A DNA stretch of 64,000 nucleotides, taken from the NCBI RefSeq assembly GCF_000002075.1, contig NW_004797937.1, forward strand, positions 19,635-83,634. The letters are read 5' to 3'. Below, in pieces: positions 63,497-64,000 of the stretch. The translations under genes and the position numbers were made by a program. The notes beneath the pieces are model-generated. The model was not told the DNA's origin and made no database searches. It saw only the letters and a program-made list of their open reading frames with translations. This DNA is from Aplysia californica. Lineage: Eukaryota > Mollusca > Gastropoda > Aplysiida > Aplysiidae. Every line of letters begins with the position of its first letter. Within the stretch, counting starts at the first letter, position 1.

Positions 63497-64000
63497 ATTT
63501 CAATTCGTCCCTCAAAACACGTACTAGCGTAAGCCAAATTTTGTTAGTTTTGCAGGAGAGACGTTTAAAGATTTGGGCGATTTTCACCATCCCATTGTGG
63601 CGTCAAATAGCCGGCCCTGCCCTTAATATTTTGACATAACGTGTGTGGGCCAACTACTTTTCAATTGGCTAGAAGCATCTTTGTGAGAATAGTTGGTTTT
63701 GAAGGAAAAATGACCTTTTTGTCGGATACGCTAGTACGTGCTACATCAATGAAAGCCTCAATGTGTGGCTTACGTTACTAGATTGTTGGATACGTTAGTA
63801 CGTGCTTTTGTATTCTAAAGCATAATGTGTTCATTGCGTGGCTTACGCCTAAATTGTAACTTCCAAATAACAAAAAAAATACAAAGAAAGATCGATTTGG
63901 TTAAAATTCACGGGCTGTATTATCCGTATCAAATGACAATGTTAACAACAACTCGGAATATACAGCCGCCAACTGTACATGATAAAAAAATCAATTTAAA
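63497..64000. other. RITA1 intron, short direct repeat
   Basis: Two ~73-bp units (GGATACGCTAGTACGTGCT at 63724 and GGATACGTTAGTACGTGCT at 63787), each followed by GTGGCTTACG. No exon seen. Confidence 0.5.

Overview
This is animal nuclear DNA: genes split by spliced introns with GT-AG borders, long AT-rich introns, several tRNA-derived SINE families, many short DNA transposons and two assembly gaps. A single-exon rhodopsin-like receptor of the kind expanded as chemoreceptors in sea slugs and snails, together with the repeat make-up, points to a lophotrochozoan, most likely a gastropod mollusc. The species cannot be fixed from the sequence.

Layout. 0-8.3 kb: a lone chemosensory-type GPCR on the minus strand (2193-3326), repeats, and an unrecognised candidate exon (7654-7940). 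10.4-29.1 kb: the complete STT3A gene on the minus strand, the catalytic subunit of the ER oligosaccharyltransferase. I resolved it into 14 coding exons giving a 708-residue protein. 29.1-32.2 kb: a head-to-head upstream region with CCAAT boxes, an ETS-like site and a CRE-bearing inverted-repeat element. 32.2-51.3 kb: the complete BYSL (bystin) gene on the plus strand, a 40S ribosome-assembly factor, in 10 coding exons giving 431 residues. 51.3-60.3 kb: repeats, a 24-bp minisatellite and a 666-base gap. 60.35-60.89 kb: the terminal exon of a RITA1 homologue (RBPJ-interacting and tubulin-associated) on the minus strand, whose 5' exons lie beyond the window. 61-64 kb: repeats only.

The two housekeeping genes act in different places (ER glycosylation; nucleolar and cytoplasmic 40S maturation) and diverge from about 3 kb of shared upstream DNA. 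There is no operon logic; the neighbourhood is positional.

The most unusual content is mobile. (1) A 2.0-kb foldback-type element with ends made of a ~36-38-bp tandem repeat and a perfect 9-bp target duplication, plus a 0.6-kb relative, sits in BYSL intron 1; the larger copy is nested in a pogo-like element beside another MITE with its own perfect 8-bp duplication. (2) Two 997-bp copies of an unnamed element with perfect 7-bp target duplications lie in opposite orientation in STT3A introns 2 and 6, bracketing exons 3-6. (3) Two SINE families share a similar 3' tail. (4) There are several nested insertions with clean target duplications. I recognised no retrovirus-like or Polinton-like element.
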